64,000 bases of DNA from JAGVPT01 sp963772165. GTDB lineage: Bacteria > Bacteroidota > Ignavibacteria > UBA10030 > UBA8401. Of the stretch, positions 1-8,489 are shown piece after piece. The translations under genes were made by a program, and so were the position numbers. The DNA lies in contig CAVYWA010000009.1 in the NCBI GenBank assembly GCA_963772165.1, positions 372,001 to 436,000 of the forward strand, written 5' to 3'. A model generated the notes under the pieces. The model worked only from the letters and a program-made list of their open reading frames with translations, was not told the origin of the DNA and searched no databases. Positions within the stretch are counted from its first letter, which is position 1. Each line of letters opens with the position of its first letter.

Positions 1-840
1 AAGTTCAAAAAAATCGATCCCCGCTTTCGTTTGCTGAAGAATGTTGTTCGCCTCGACAAGGACATCCTGTGAATCTTTCGCCGAAGGCTGGTCGCTGAAG
101 AGAACATACTTCAGCCTGCGCGATGCTTTGGCGTTGAATTCTTCCTGGTTCTCGTTGTAATATTTCCGTATATCGTCATCGGTGACGGCAGCCGCACTGT
201 CGGAAAAAAATCTATTCGGGTCGAAAAAGGCAAACTGTGCTTCGAGCTTTGTGGTCTGATTCTCAAACCGTTCCTCGATCTCCCCGGGTGTTATGCGCAC
301 CGAAGCGAAAATAAGGCTCTGGATTTTTTCGGATAGCCGCTGCTGCCTAAGCCCGGTTTCGACCTGAATCATGATCTCTTTGTTTTTAGGGTCGTTGATT
401 GTCTGGTCGTACGCCGCCCTATTAAATTTGCCCGTGGAATCCTCGAACTGCTGCATTAAGAAGGAGGGGGGGGTATCTCCTTTCACCCAATCGACGAGCT
501 CCTGATCGGACACTGTGATTCCGGCCCGTTGAGTCTCCTTATCGACCAGCGTGGAGGCAATGAGGCTGTTCCATATCTGATCACGAATCTCTTTCAAAGC
601 ATCGTCGTCCGGATCCTGCCCCGACTGTTTCTTTTGGTTCTCTGCAGCCCGCTTCACCAACTCTGAGAATTCCTGATATGTAATTTTCTTTCCGTCGATG
701 ATCCCGACATAGTCATGCCGTCCGGACTTGATTCCAAGGTAATCCATCCCCCATTCAAAAACGATCATCACGACAAATAATATCACAAGCCCGATGAGAA
801 TCACCGGCATATTGTCGCGCATTCTAGTCATTATAGGCAT
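1..840 (-). CDS. PpiD/SurA-like peptidyl-prolyl isomerase, N-terminal part (runs off window start)
   Basis: An open frame reads leftwards from an ATG at 840 and has no stop before base 1, giving 280 codons of a longer protein. Residues about 11-30 form one membrane anchor after a short basic N-terminus (MPIMTRMRDN). A SurA_N/PpiD-type chaperone region follows (VGIIDGKKITYQEFSELV, later TLVDKETQRAGITVSDQEL). This is the architecture of membrane-anchored periplasmic folding factors of the PpiD type. The parvulin domain would lie beyond the window edge, so isomerase activity cannot be judged. An AAGGAG ribosome site lies 11 bases before the ATG. It is divergent from dxr, with about 195 bases between the starts. 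Confidence 0.8.
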   Translation of the reverse strand, partial: MPIMTRMRDNMPVILIGLVILFVVMIVFEWGMDYLGIKSGRHDYVGIIDGKKITYQEFSELVKRAAENQKKQSGQDPDDDALKEIRDQIWNSLIASTLVDKETQRAGITVSDQELVDWVKGDTPPSFLMQQFEDSTGKFNRAAYDQTINDPKNKEIMIQVETGLRQQRLSEKIQSLIFASVRITPGEIEERFENQTTKLEAQFAFFDPNRFFSDSAAAVTDDDIRKYYNENQEEFNAKASRRLKYVLFSDQPSAKDSQDVLVEANNILQQTKAGIDFFEL

Positions 841-1034
841 ACCGTAACGAACTCCTTACTGCAAGCTATTGGTATTAAACTGATTTGAGCAAGAAATATA
901 ATCGAAACTGCTTTGAAATGCAATGCAAAATCGAGAAGTCGTTCAGTTCAAGGATCTGCCGGACCCGCTCCTGAATCCAAAAGCGGTTACCTTGACTTAC
1001 ATTCAACATTTAGTTACATTTTTGAAAGAATAAA

Positions 1035-2204
1035 ATGGTTTTATCATTGCATTCCCGGCAAAAAAACATTGCTATCCTTGGCTCCACGGGTTCCATCGGC
1101 AAGAATAGCCTAGAAGTTATCGCCAATTTTCCAGACCAGTTTAAAGTTTCCTATCTCACAATCAACAATAACATTGATGCATTGTGTGAACAAGTCCAAC
1201 AATTCAAGCCAAAAGGCGTCGTTGTCCTGGACCGAAGTTCGGCGGGGGAATGCAAAAAGCGGTTCAATGGGTCGACGGAAGTACTCGCCGGCGAAGAAGG
1301 TTTAGAAGAGATTGTTCAGCGGGATGACGTCGATGTGGTGATCAGCGCACTGGTTGGTTTTGCCGGATTGAAACCGACGATCTCGGCCATAAAGGCAAAG
1401 AAGAAAATCGCGCTCGCCAACAAAGAGACTCTCGTCGTTGCAGGCGAGATCATCATGCGGCTGGTGAGGGATACCGGTGCGGTGCTTATTCCGGTCGACA
1501 GCGAACATTCCGCGATTTTCCAGTGCCTGGTTGGCGAATCACCCCTAGGCGTAGGCAAAATCATCCTCACGGCATCGGGCGGACCGTTTCTCAACTCGTC
1601 GAAAGAGATGTTGAAGAAGGTGTCGGTCGAACAGGCGCTGAACCATCCGAATTGGAAGATGGGGAACAAAGTCACGATTGACTCCGCAACGTTGATGAAC
1701 AAGGGACTGGAAGTGATCGAAGCGCGCTGGCTCTTCGGGACTCCGCCTGAAAAAATTGACGTCGTCATCCATCCTCAATCGATCATTCATTCGATGGTGG
1801 AATTTATTGACGGTTCGGTAAAAGCGCAGCTCGGTGTACCGGATATGAAAATCCCGATCCAGTACGCGCTCACGCATCCGGAACGGGCGGTATCGAGTTT
1901 TGCCCGGATCGATTTTCCAAAGCTACGGGAGATGACATTTTTCCCTCCCGACCCCGAGCGTTTCCAGTGCTTACAGCTCGCGTATGACGCATTGAACGAA
2001 GGGGGGACGATGCCCGCAGCGCTTAATGCTGCAAATGAAGTAGCGGTCAGACATTTTCTGGAGGGAAAGATTTCCTTCTTGCAAATACCTGAAACCATCT
2101 GCCGCACAATGGAACATCATGCGTCGACGGCCCGCCCTGAGCTTGCCGACATCATCGCGGCTGATGCTGCGGCCCGAAAATTTGCGGAGAGCATCTGCCA
2201 TTGA
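1035..2204 (+). CDS. dxr: 1-deoxy-D-xylulose 5-phosphate reductoisomerase
   Basis: Cytoplasmic enzyme that makes 2-C-methyl-D-erythritol 4-phosphate from DXP with NADPH, the first committed step of the MEP isoprenoid pathway. At 389 residues it has the family's usual length. The N-terminal NADPH loop GSTGSIG is at residues 15-21. The metal/substrate block VDSEHSAIFQCL and the conserved catalytic loop HPNWKMGNKVTIDSATLMNKGLEV are both present. rseP follows after 59 bases in the same direction, a common dxr-rseP arrangement in bacteria. No better in-frame start lies downstream before the nucleotide-binding loop, so the ATG at 1035 is accepted. Confidence 0.95.
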   Translation: MVLSLHSRQKNIAILGSTGSIGKNSLEVIANFPDQFKVSYLTINNNIDALCEQVQQFKPKGVVVLDRSSAGECKKRFNGSTEVLAGEEGLEEIVQRDDVDVVISALVGFAGLKPTISAIKAKKKIALANKETLVVAGEIIMRLVRDTGAVLIPVDSEHSAIFQCLVGESPLGVGKIILTASGGPFLNSSKEMLKKVSVEQALNHPNWKMGNKVTIDSATLMNKGLEVIEARWLFGTPPEKIDVVIHPQSIIHSMVEFIDGSVKAQLGVPDMKIPIQYALTHPERAVSSFARIDFPKLREMTFFPPDPERFQCLQLAYDALNEGGTMPAALNAANEVAVRHFLEGKISFLQIPETICRTMEHHASTARPELADIIAADAAARKFAESICH

Positions 2205-2263
2205 TGGGAGATGTTTCTTTTATGTCCAATGCACACTAACAGCAACTAAAGGCTTTTTTCGCG

Positions 2264-3580
2264 ATGGAATTTCTTACTACCATATTCTATTTCCTTATCA
2301 CGATCGGCGTGCTCGTCTTTATCCATGAGTTCGGGCATTTTATTGCCGCGAAAGCATGCAGGATGCGGGTGGACAGATTCTCGATCGGTTTTCCGCCCCG
2401 CGCTTTCGGCAAAACATTCGGCGAGACCGATTATTGCGTTTCATGGATTCCCGTCGGCGGCTATGTGAAAATAGCCGGGATGATCGATGAAAGCTTTGAT
2501 ACCGAATTCATCAATCACGAACCCCAGCCGTGGGAATTCCGTTCGAAACCCATCTGGCAGCGGATGATCGTCATTTCTGCCGGCGTGATCATGAACCTCT
2601 TCCTTGCGATTGCGATTTTTTGGGGGATCAATTTCGTCAACGGGGGAAATTTCCGCCAAACCACCGAAATCGGGTATATCATTCCAAACAGCGCCGCCGA
2701 GAAAACCGGGTTCAAAGAGGGGGATAAAATTCTTGCCATCAACGGCGAAAAAATTTATCACTGGGATGCAATTCAATCGGCGATGTATGTCGACTTTGTC
2801 GGAGACGATCTCAGCATCGACGTGGAACGAAATGGAAACACGACGACATTCGCGGTTCCGCATTCCGTGGTTCCCGACATTTCGGATGCAACGTTTGGAT
2901 TTCTCCCCGCTTCTACGGAGGCGGTGATTGGCGACGTCCTCAAAAACAAACCGGCGGAAGCCGCGGGGCTTAAGTCGGAAGATGTAATCCTTTCTATCGA
3001 CCACCAGAAAGTGATCAATCAATTCCAGGTTACTCATATCATCAAAGCCAATGCCGGGAAGAAAATCGATTTTGAAGTACGACGCAACGGTCAGATCGTG
3101 CAAACCGCGATAACGCCGTCGTCCGAAGGGATGATCGGGATAAGCCTTGAGAGCCGCTATATCGGCCCAATTCTTCACGAACGTTACGGCATATTCGAAT
3201 CGCTCCCGAAAGGGGTGAATGATGTGTATGGGGCAACAAAATTATTCCTCAGCTCCATATGGCATATTATTGTCGGCAAAGCATCGTTTTCGAAATCGGT
3301 CGCCGGGCCCGTGAAAATCGCCCAAATGGCAACGCGAACAGCGGAGGTCGGAGTTATGAGTTTCCTCGGATTTATGGCGCTGCTGAGCATCAGTCTTGCC
3401 GTGATGAACATTCTCCCTTTTCCTGCTCTTGACGGCGGGCATTTGGTGATGCTGGTCTACGAAGCCATTTTCGGAAAACCGATTCCGCACAAGGTTCAGC
3501 AAACCGTCCAGCAGGCCGGCGTTCTCCTGCTGCTGACGTTCATGATTTTCGTCATTTACAATGATATTGCCGGATTTTAA
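2264..3580 (+). CDS. rseP: RIP metalloprotease RseP (site-2 protease)
   Basis: Inner-membrane zinc protease that cuts transmembrane segments, classically anti-sigma factors or signal-peptide remnants. The zinc motif HEFGH is at residues 21-25 inside the first membrane segment. The second conserved motif, here LPFPALDGGH, lies near the C-terminus in the last membrane region. Two PDZ-like segments lie between (around GYIIPNSAAEKTGFKEGD and IGDVLKNKPAEAAGLKSED). At 438 residues the length is normal. It sits directly after dxr. No rseA-like anti-sigma gene is seen nearby, so its substrate is unknown here. Confidence 0.94.
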   Translation: MEFLTTIFYFLITIGVLVFIHEFGHFIAAKACRMRVDRFSIGFPPRAFGKTFGETDYCVSWIPVGGYVKIAGMIDESFDTEFINHEPQPWEFRSKPIWQRMIVISAGVIMNLFLAIAIFWGINFVNGGNFRQTTEIGYIIPNSAAEKTGFKEGDKILAINGEKIYHWDAIQSAMYVDFVGDDLSIDVERNGNTTTFAVPHSVVPDISDATFGFLPASTEAVIGDVLKNKPAEAAGLKSEDVILSIDHQKVINQFQVTHIIKANAGKKIDFEVRRNGQIVQTAITPSSEGMIGISLESRYIGPILHERYGIFESLPKGVNDVYGATKLFLSSIWHIIVGKASFSKSVAGPVKIAQMATRTAEVGVMSFLGFMALLSISLAVMNILPFPALDGGHLVMLVYEAIFGKPIPHKVQQTVQQAGVLLLLTFMIFVIYNDIAGF

Positions 3581-3680
3581 CCGCTTTGCTTGGTGACTCT
3601 CAACACAGCAACATGGTGGAGTAATCCTGTATCTTAATTCCGTAGCATAAAAAAGTGCATTCAACTTTTCGGGAGAGAGC

Positions 3681-4859
3681 ATGAGAACAACGAGAATTAC
3701 ACGATTCCTTGCGGCAGCCGTGATTGGTCTTGCAACCCTTCAACAGGCCTCGGCTCAATCCAATCAATATATCTCAGTCATTCCGACCGTCACCCAGGCT
3801 GACATCGTTAACGCTACTGCTTTAGTGAATCCCCTTACCGAGCAGGTAAACAACATTGCACCGACAAGTTTTTCTTTAAGGATTATTAATCTGGCTGGAG
3901 CTGTTGTTTGGGTGGACATGCATATCGAAGGATATGTGACGCTTGACCAGGACGGACCTCCCGCAAAGCAGATTGTTGTCGCTAATACAACGAAACCGTT
4001 TCCTGTTCCTGTTGCAGGCAGAATTTTTACAAGCCTCGATGCTCAGCCGGGAAACTCGACCGACATTGACATCAATTCTACTGTCAACGATGCGTTGAAG
4101 GAACGGTTAAAAAATATGATTGAAGATCCAACAAGCGGTGGAAAAGTACCTTCAGGTGTCTACAATGTGAAGATTATTTTTACCGTGGACAGCGTTGCCG
4201 GTAGAGGGAAAGTGACGAACGGAGTGCTGGATCTGAGCAATAATCCGCTGTTTACCGTAACCGTCACAAACCCAACCAACGCTACACTGCTCCTGCCGTC
4301 GGACAACGGCGTCGAATATCCGTCCCCCTTCCCGCAGTTCCAATGGGCGTACGACACACATGGTGTCATGATTACAGTGTACGAGAAGAGGCCCGATCAG
4401 CAATCACTTGAAGACGCCATTACCGCATCCGATCCATATTTCCAGGTTCAAATCGACCGCCAGCAATCAGGCAACCTCACCATCCTTACGTATCCTCAGG
4501 CACCTGTAGGAGGTCCGGGTGTCACTGTTTTGAAAGGCCCCCGTCCGCTTGAGCGTGGAAAGTCGTACGTCCTCGTCCTCGACGGTTTACGGACAGCGTT
4601 CGGGTACACCATTGACCCTCTCAGGACGATCCGGCTGTTCCGCATCTCCGACCCGCAAGGAGAGTTGGTGTTGAACCTTTTGCAGACGGCGTTGAGCGGC
4701 GGACCATTCCAAAATTTTCTGAACATTATTCAAGACCAGAAGCTGGTGCTCAACAGTTCCCAGATCACCTTGAACGGTATAACCCTGTCTGCGCAAGAGT
4801 TTCAGATGATCTTGAACCAAAATAAAAACAACATCAAATCGATTCGATTCGAAAACTAA
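3681..4859 (+). CDS. Secreted protein of unknown function, first gene of FecR/CHASE2-cyclase operon
   Basis: A 392-residue protein with a clear signal peptide (MRTTRITRFLAAAVIGLATLQQASAQ, cleavage after ASA near residue 25). A GGGAGAG ribosome site lies just before the ATG. The middle part has an Ig/fibronectin-like stretch (TNATLLLPSDNGVEYPSPFPQFQW), a pattern often found in carbohydrate- or envelope-associated proteins of this phylum. The C-terminal 60 residues are Gln/Asn/Leu-rich and probably helical. I do not recognise a named family. It starts about 100 bases after rseP and is followed after 31 bases by the FecR gene, so it is likely co-transcribed with that gene, the barrel protein and the cyclase. 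The likely location is periplasm or outer membrane. Confidence 0.85.
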   Translation: MRTTRITRFLAAAVIGLATLQQASAQSNQYISVIPTVTQADIVNATALVNPLTEQVNNIAPTSFSLRIINLAGAVVWVDMHIEGYVTLDQDGPPAKQIVVANTTKPFPVPVAGRIFTSLDAQPGNSTDIDINSTVNDALKERLKNMIEDPTSGGKVPSGVYNVKIIFTVDSVAGRGKVTNGVLDLSNNPLFTVTVTNPTNATLLLPSDNGVEYPSPFPQFQWAYDTHGVMITVYEKRPDQQSLEDAITASDPYFQVQIDRQQSGNLTILTYPQAPVGGPGVTVLKGPRPLERGKSYVLVLDGLRTAFGYTIDPLRTIRLFRISDPQGELVLNLLQTALSGGPFQNFLNIIQDQKLVLNSSQITLNGITLSAQEFQMILNQNKNNIKSIRFEN

Positions 4860-4890
4860 CAGCGTACTGACTTCTTGGAGAAAACTCCAC

Positions 4891-5970
4891 ATGAGAACAT
4901 TCAACATTCTTTTCCTTGCGTGCCTGATTGCGTCATTCTACACGGCGGTCTCGGCACCATTGTATGATCCAGACAAGCCGGTCGCTCTTATTTACAAACC
5001 GGTCGGATCGGTCGAATATTTGAAAGAAGGGAAAAAATGGACAAAGGCTGCCCCGGCAACACCGCTTCTTTCGGGCGATCAAGTCAAGACCGAGGCGAAT
5101 TCTTTTGTCGTCATAAAGTTCATCGAAAACTCAATCCTTCGATTGCAGGAAAATTCTCAGATCACCATTCGTGCTGAATTGACGACCAACAAAGAATTCT
5201 CCAAGAACGTGAACCTCGATCACGGAGAATTAACCTTTGACGTGAAAAAAAGAGAAAACGAAAAATTTGAATTCTCCACACCGACATCCGTCGCATCGAT
5301 TCGGGGCACACAGGGCATGCTCATTGACGGAGCGGACAGCAGCGACGTGCTCATCCTGGGCGCCGGCATCGTCGTCTTCACGAACAGCGTTTCGAACCAA
5401 TCGGTCAATGTCATTGCCGGGCAGACCGCATATTCGTACCGCAACGGAAAGATCGAAGTGAAAAAGACAACCGTTGAAGAATTGCAGAAGCTGCAGGGTG
5501 CAATGGGCGGCGGAGGCGGCGGTGGTACATCGAACAATGGCACGTCTTCCACAAGCTCCGGTTTTTCAGTCGGATTTGCCGTGTCTGCACCAGTGGTAAC
5601 CCAAGGACAAGATTTTGACGTTACCGTGGAACTCGTCCAGACATCGGTCCCTATCGACACGCTGAAGGCAATCGTTTCGTACTATGCGCTGGCGTATAAA
5701 AATTCAACAGCAACGACGTACAAAGAAGTGCCTGCCACGTTATCAGGGAACAAGGTAACATTCGCAATCCCGGGGGCCGATGTCGTGAGCCCCTCGATGC
5801 AAGCGTACGTCATATTCAGGACAAAAACAGGAATCAACTTGACCTATCCGCCGACCGACCCGCAGTCAAACCCGATTGTCATTCCGGTTCAGTCGACGAG
5901 CACCAATGAGTTGAAGCTCCAATTCTCCGACCCGAATGGAAATCAAAAGACAATGATCATCGATTACTGA
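4891..5970 (+). CDS. Secreted FecR-domain protein
   Basis: A 359-residue protein with an N-terminal signal peptide (MRTFNILFLACLIASFYTAVSA). The FecR domain spans roughly residues 35-180: a repeated beta pattern with LLSGDQVKTEANSFVVIKF, SILRLQENSQI and the hallmark FSTPTSVASIRGTQGM. A Gly/Ser/Thr-rich linker (a run of seven Gly followed by TSNNGTSSTSSG) joins it to a C-terminal beta domain of about 130 residues. Unlike classic FecR anti-sigma proteins it has no N-terminal cytoplasmic helix and no adjacent sigma factor, so it is probably a wholly exported structural or sensing protein. A TTGGAG ribosome site precedes the ATG. A strong hairpin terminator follows at 5993-6045. Confidence 0.88.
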   Translation: MRTFNILFLACLIASFYTAVSAPLYDPDKPVALIYKPVGSVEYLKEGKKWTKAAPATPLLSGDQVKTEANSFVVIKFIENSILRLQENSQITIRAELTTNKEFSKNVNLDHGELTFDVKKRENEKFEFSTPTSVASIRGTQGMLIDGADSSDVLILGAGIVVFTNSVSNQSVNVIAGQTAYSYRNGKIEVKKTTVEELQKLQGAMGGGGGGGTSNNGTSSTSSGFSVGFAVSAPVVTQGQDFDVTVELVQTSVPIDTLKAIVSYYALAYKNSTATTYKEVPATLSGNKVTFAIPGADVVSPSMQAYVIFRTKTGINLTYPPTDPQSNPIVIPVQSTSTNELKLQFSDPNGNQKTMIIDY

Positions 5971-5992
5971 TCGACTGAAGTTTTTCCGTGAG

Positions 5993-6045
5993 AAAAACCG
6001 CTTGCAATTATCGGCTCCATTTTTTAGATTGCAAGCGGTTTTTTT
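5993..6045 (+). terminator. Rho-independent terminator after the FecR gene
   Basis: The arm CCGCTTGCAAT (5998-6008) pairs perfectly with ATTGCAAGCGG (6028-6038), and seven T follow. A-rich bases upstream extend the stem, so it may work in both directions. It lies between the FecR gene and the barrel gene and would reduce, not necessarily abolish, read-through into the cyclase half of the cluster. Confidence 0.85.
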
Positions 6046-6083
6046 ATCGATGCCATTAATTGTTCACTTTTGCCCGGTCTGCA

Positions 6084-8483
6084 ATGGACTTTCTCCGTAG
6101 GAAAGCATCCCAAAAAATTTCTGTGCGTCTCGTAGCGGCCATGATTATTCTTATCCCGCTCATGGCACGTTCCCAAATCAACACGTACATCCGAGCAATC
6201 CATACCGGCGAGGCACGGGAAGGAACGCCTCTTCGAGTCGCCGTTGAGCTCGCAAAGTCGACGGATCTCACTCGCGTTGTGTTGTATTACCGCCAATACG
6301 GCCAGTCGGAATTTCGTATTCTTGAAATGCCGATCATAGGCGATACGGCGTCGGTAACAATTTCAGAGGACGAGGTTTCGCCCCCGTTCATCGAAGCGTA
6401 CGTGCTGGCGCAAACATCGGCAGGCGCATCCGAAACCTACCCGTTCGAGAATCCACAGGGCACGCCGACTCGAATTCCGGTGGCGATGAAATCGCCGAAG
6501 GATCAAGAGATTCTCATCCTCAGCCCTGATAAGTCCGAGCAGCTTCTCCCGGGAGATGTCTATATTTCCATTTCTTTCGTTTATGCCCCCGACGAGGTAG
6601 ATAGAAAAAGAACTAAAGTCTTCGTCGACAATATTGATCTTTCATCGATGGCCGTTTCAGCCGGCGATCTGACGATCGTGTCGCCCGACGCCCTTCCGAA
6701 AAATCTCTCAACAGGCACGCATACCCTGCGGGTGAACGTGTACGATACAACGGGAGCACCGTACCATACAGTAGAGCGAACATTTTCTGTCGTATCGAAC
6801 GGTTATGTGGAGACGGAAGAAGTAAAGTATTCGGGAAATGCCCAAGCGGAGGGGCGCAATGAGGACATCAAAGGAACCGTCACGCCCTACCGGCGCCTCA
6901 GCACAAATGCAAATGCTTCGTACGGCATTCTGAAAACAACGGGCAATCTCTATCTCACCTCGGAAGAGGATCCCACGCGGCAACCTCAGGATCGTTACTT
7001 CCTCGGACTCGACGCCAAGTATGCACAAGTGGGGATCGGCGATGCCTATCCGCGGTTCGCCCCGTCGGCGGTTATGGACGGTAAACGCGTCCGCGGAATC
7101 TCAGCCGGCCTCGACCTCGGTTTCTTCAACTTAAATTACGTAAGCGGCGAGGACATCCGCAGAATTGATGCCGATTCAAGCCAGCAGATTTACACGCCGA
7201 CGCTGAAGCGGAACCTCACGGCAATTCGACCCAGCTTCGGCAGCGGAGAAAATTTCCAGCTCGGATTCACGTATTTAAAATCAAAAGACGAATACGGCGC
7301 AGCCGATACTGTCGTCAAACCGCAGGAGAATGTTGTGGTCGGAAGCGATGCCGTCGTCGCGTTCGACAACCATCACTTCGAATGGACAGGTCAGGTGTCG
7401 TACAGCTTGGACAACGTCGACATCTCAGCTCCGGAGTTCACCAACGCAAGCATCGATACATCGCAATTGGACAGCAGTACAAAAAGTCTCTTAAAGAAAT
7501 ACGGTACAACATATCTTGAAAAAGTCATTACCCTTAATCAGAATCTTATACCGCTTCCTCCCGGCATGACGGCGTTGGTCTACGAAACGGGGCTTGCGCT
7601 CAATTATTTCGGGAATTACCTAAAGGGAACCTACATTTACCACGGCTCGGATTACAATTCAGAAGGAACTTCGGCACTGAGGAAGGACGTCAAGGGCTTT
7701 AACATTTTTGACAGGATACGGTTAATCGGGAACAGCGTTTTCCTGACCGCGAGTTACGAAAACCTGCAGAACAATACGGCGGGACAGGATACGATTCTCA
7801 CATCAAAGGGAGAAGTAGAGCTGACGACAACCTACGAGACATTCAATGCATCGGTATCGTATTACCCCACTTCGAATATGCCGAACTTCACGGTCGGCTA
7901 CGGCAACAATAACAACAGCAATCCGATCGACCCGTTTGACAAAGACAGCACGGTTGCAGTTCGCGCGATTAATGATGTGACGAATCGATACTTCGCGCAG
8001 TCGACGTACGACTTTTCTTCATCCCTGGGAAAACATAACGCTTCGTTGAGCCTCGACATCTCAAACAAAACGGACAACACTGAGAATAAACAAAACGTCA
8101 AAGGCTTGAACGCCTTCCTGCTGCTCAACACCGTTCACACATTCCCCCTCGAGTCTTCGATCGGGTATACAATGAGTTTGAACACTATACCGCTGGTCAC
8201 GGTAGACTCAACGGGCGGAAATTTAAAAACAGTGGTTTCATCGACGTCGCTGAACTATACGACGATCACGCTCAACGGCCGTTACAAGATCTATAAAGAC
8301 CTATTGAAGTTGTCCGCGACGTATGCGCCAACATTCGGAGATTTTCAACGGACATTACTGGAACTTGGATTGCTCTACGCCATTGCGAATAATCAAAGTG
8401 CCTCCTTTCAATACCAATACATCGTCAACTCCGGCCTGAAGAACGATTCATACGTCAGCCTGATTTACCATATCAACTTCTAG
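6084..8483 (+). CDS. Predicted outer-membrane beta-barrel protein of the FecR/CHASE2 cluster
   Basis: A protein of about 800 residues. I prefer the ATG at 6084 (MDFLRRKASQKISVRLVAAM, a basic start plus hydrophobic signal peptide ending near MARSQ). A TTG at 6060 in the same frame is possible but lies almost in the terminator. Residues about 30-250 look like Ig-like beta domains. The remaining 500 or so residues are alternating beta strands rich in Tyr, Asn, Ser and Thr with aromatic girdle residues, and the chain ends in IYHINF with a terminal Phe, as in many outer-membrane barrels. No named family recognised. The cyclase gene starts 6 bases after the stop, which implies translational coupling and a shared task. 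Confidence 0.82.
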   Translation: MDFLRRKASQKISVRLVAAMIILIPLMARSQINTYIRAIHTGEAREGTPLRVAVELAKSTDLTRVVLYYRQYGQSEFRILEMPIIGDTASVTISEDEVSPPFIEAYVLAQTSAGASETYPFENPQGTPTRIPVAMKSPKDQEILILSPDKSEQLLPGDVYISISFVYAPDEVDRKRTKVFVDNIDLSSMAVSAGDLTIVSPDALPKNLSTGTHTLRVNVYDTTGAPYHTVERTFSVVSNGYVETEEVKYSGNAQAEGRNEDIKGTVTPYRRLSTNANASYGILKTTGNLYLTSEEDPTRQPQDRYFLGLDAKYAQVGIGDAYPRFAPSAVMDGKRVRGISAGLDLGFFNLNYVSGEDIRRIDADSSQQIYTPTLKRNLTAIRPSFGSGENFQLGFTYLKSKDEYGAADTVVKPQENVVVGSDAVVAFDNHHFEWTGQVSYSLDNVDISAPEFTNASIDTSQLDSSTKSLLKKYGTTYLEKVITLNQNLIPLPPGMTALVYETGLALNYFGNYLKGTYIYHGSDYNSEGTSALRKDVKGFNIFDRIRLIGNSVFLTASYENLQNNTAGQDTILTSKGEVELTTTYETFNASVSYYPTSNMPNFTVGYGNNNNSNPIDPFDKDSTVAVRAINDVTNRYFAQSTYDFSSSLGKHNASLSLDISNKTDNTENKQNVKGLNAFLLLNTVHTFPLESSIGYTMSLNTIPLVTVDSTGGNLKTVVSSTSLNYTTITLNGRYKIYKDLLKLSATYAPTFGDFQRTLLELGLLYAIANNQSASFQYQYIVNSGLKNDSYVSLIYHINF

Positions 8484-8489
8484 CATTCT

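Noticed and set aside
2441..3178. 245-codon open frame on the minus strand
   Set aside because: Lies entirely antisense inside rseP. Its translation has no recognisable domain and it mirrors the codon bias of the real gene.
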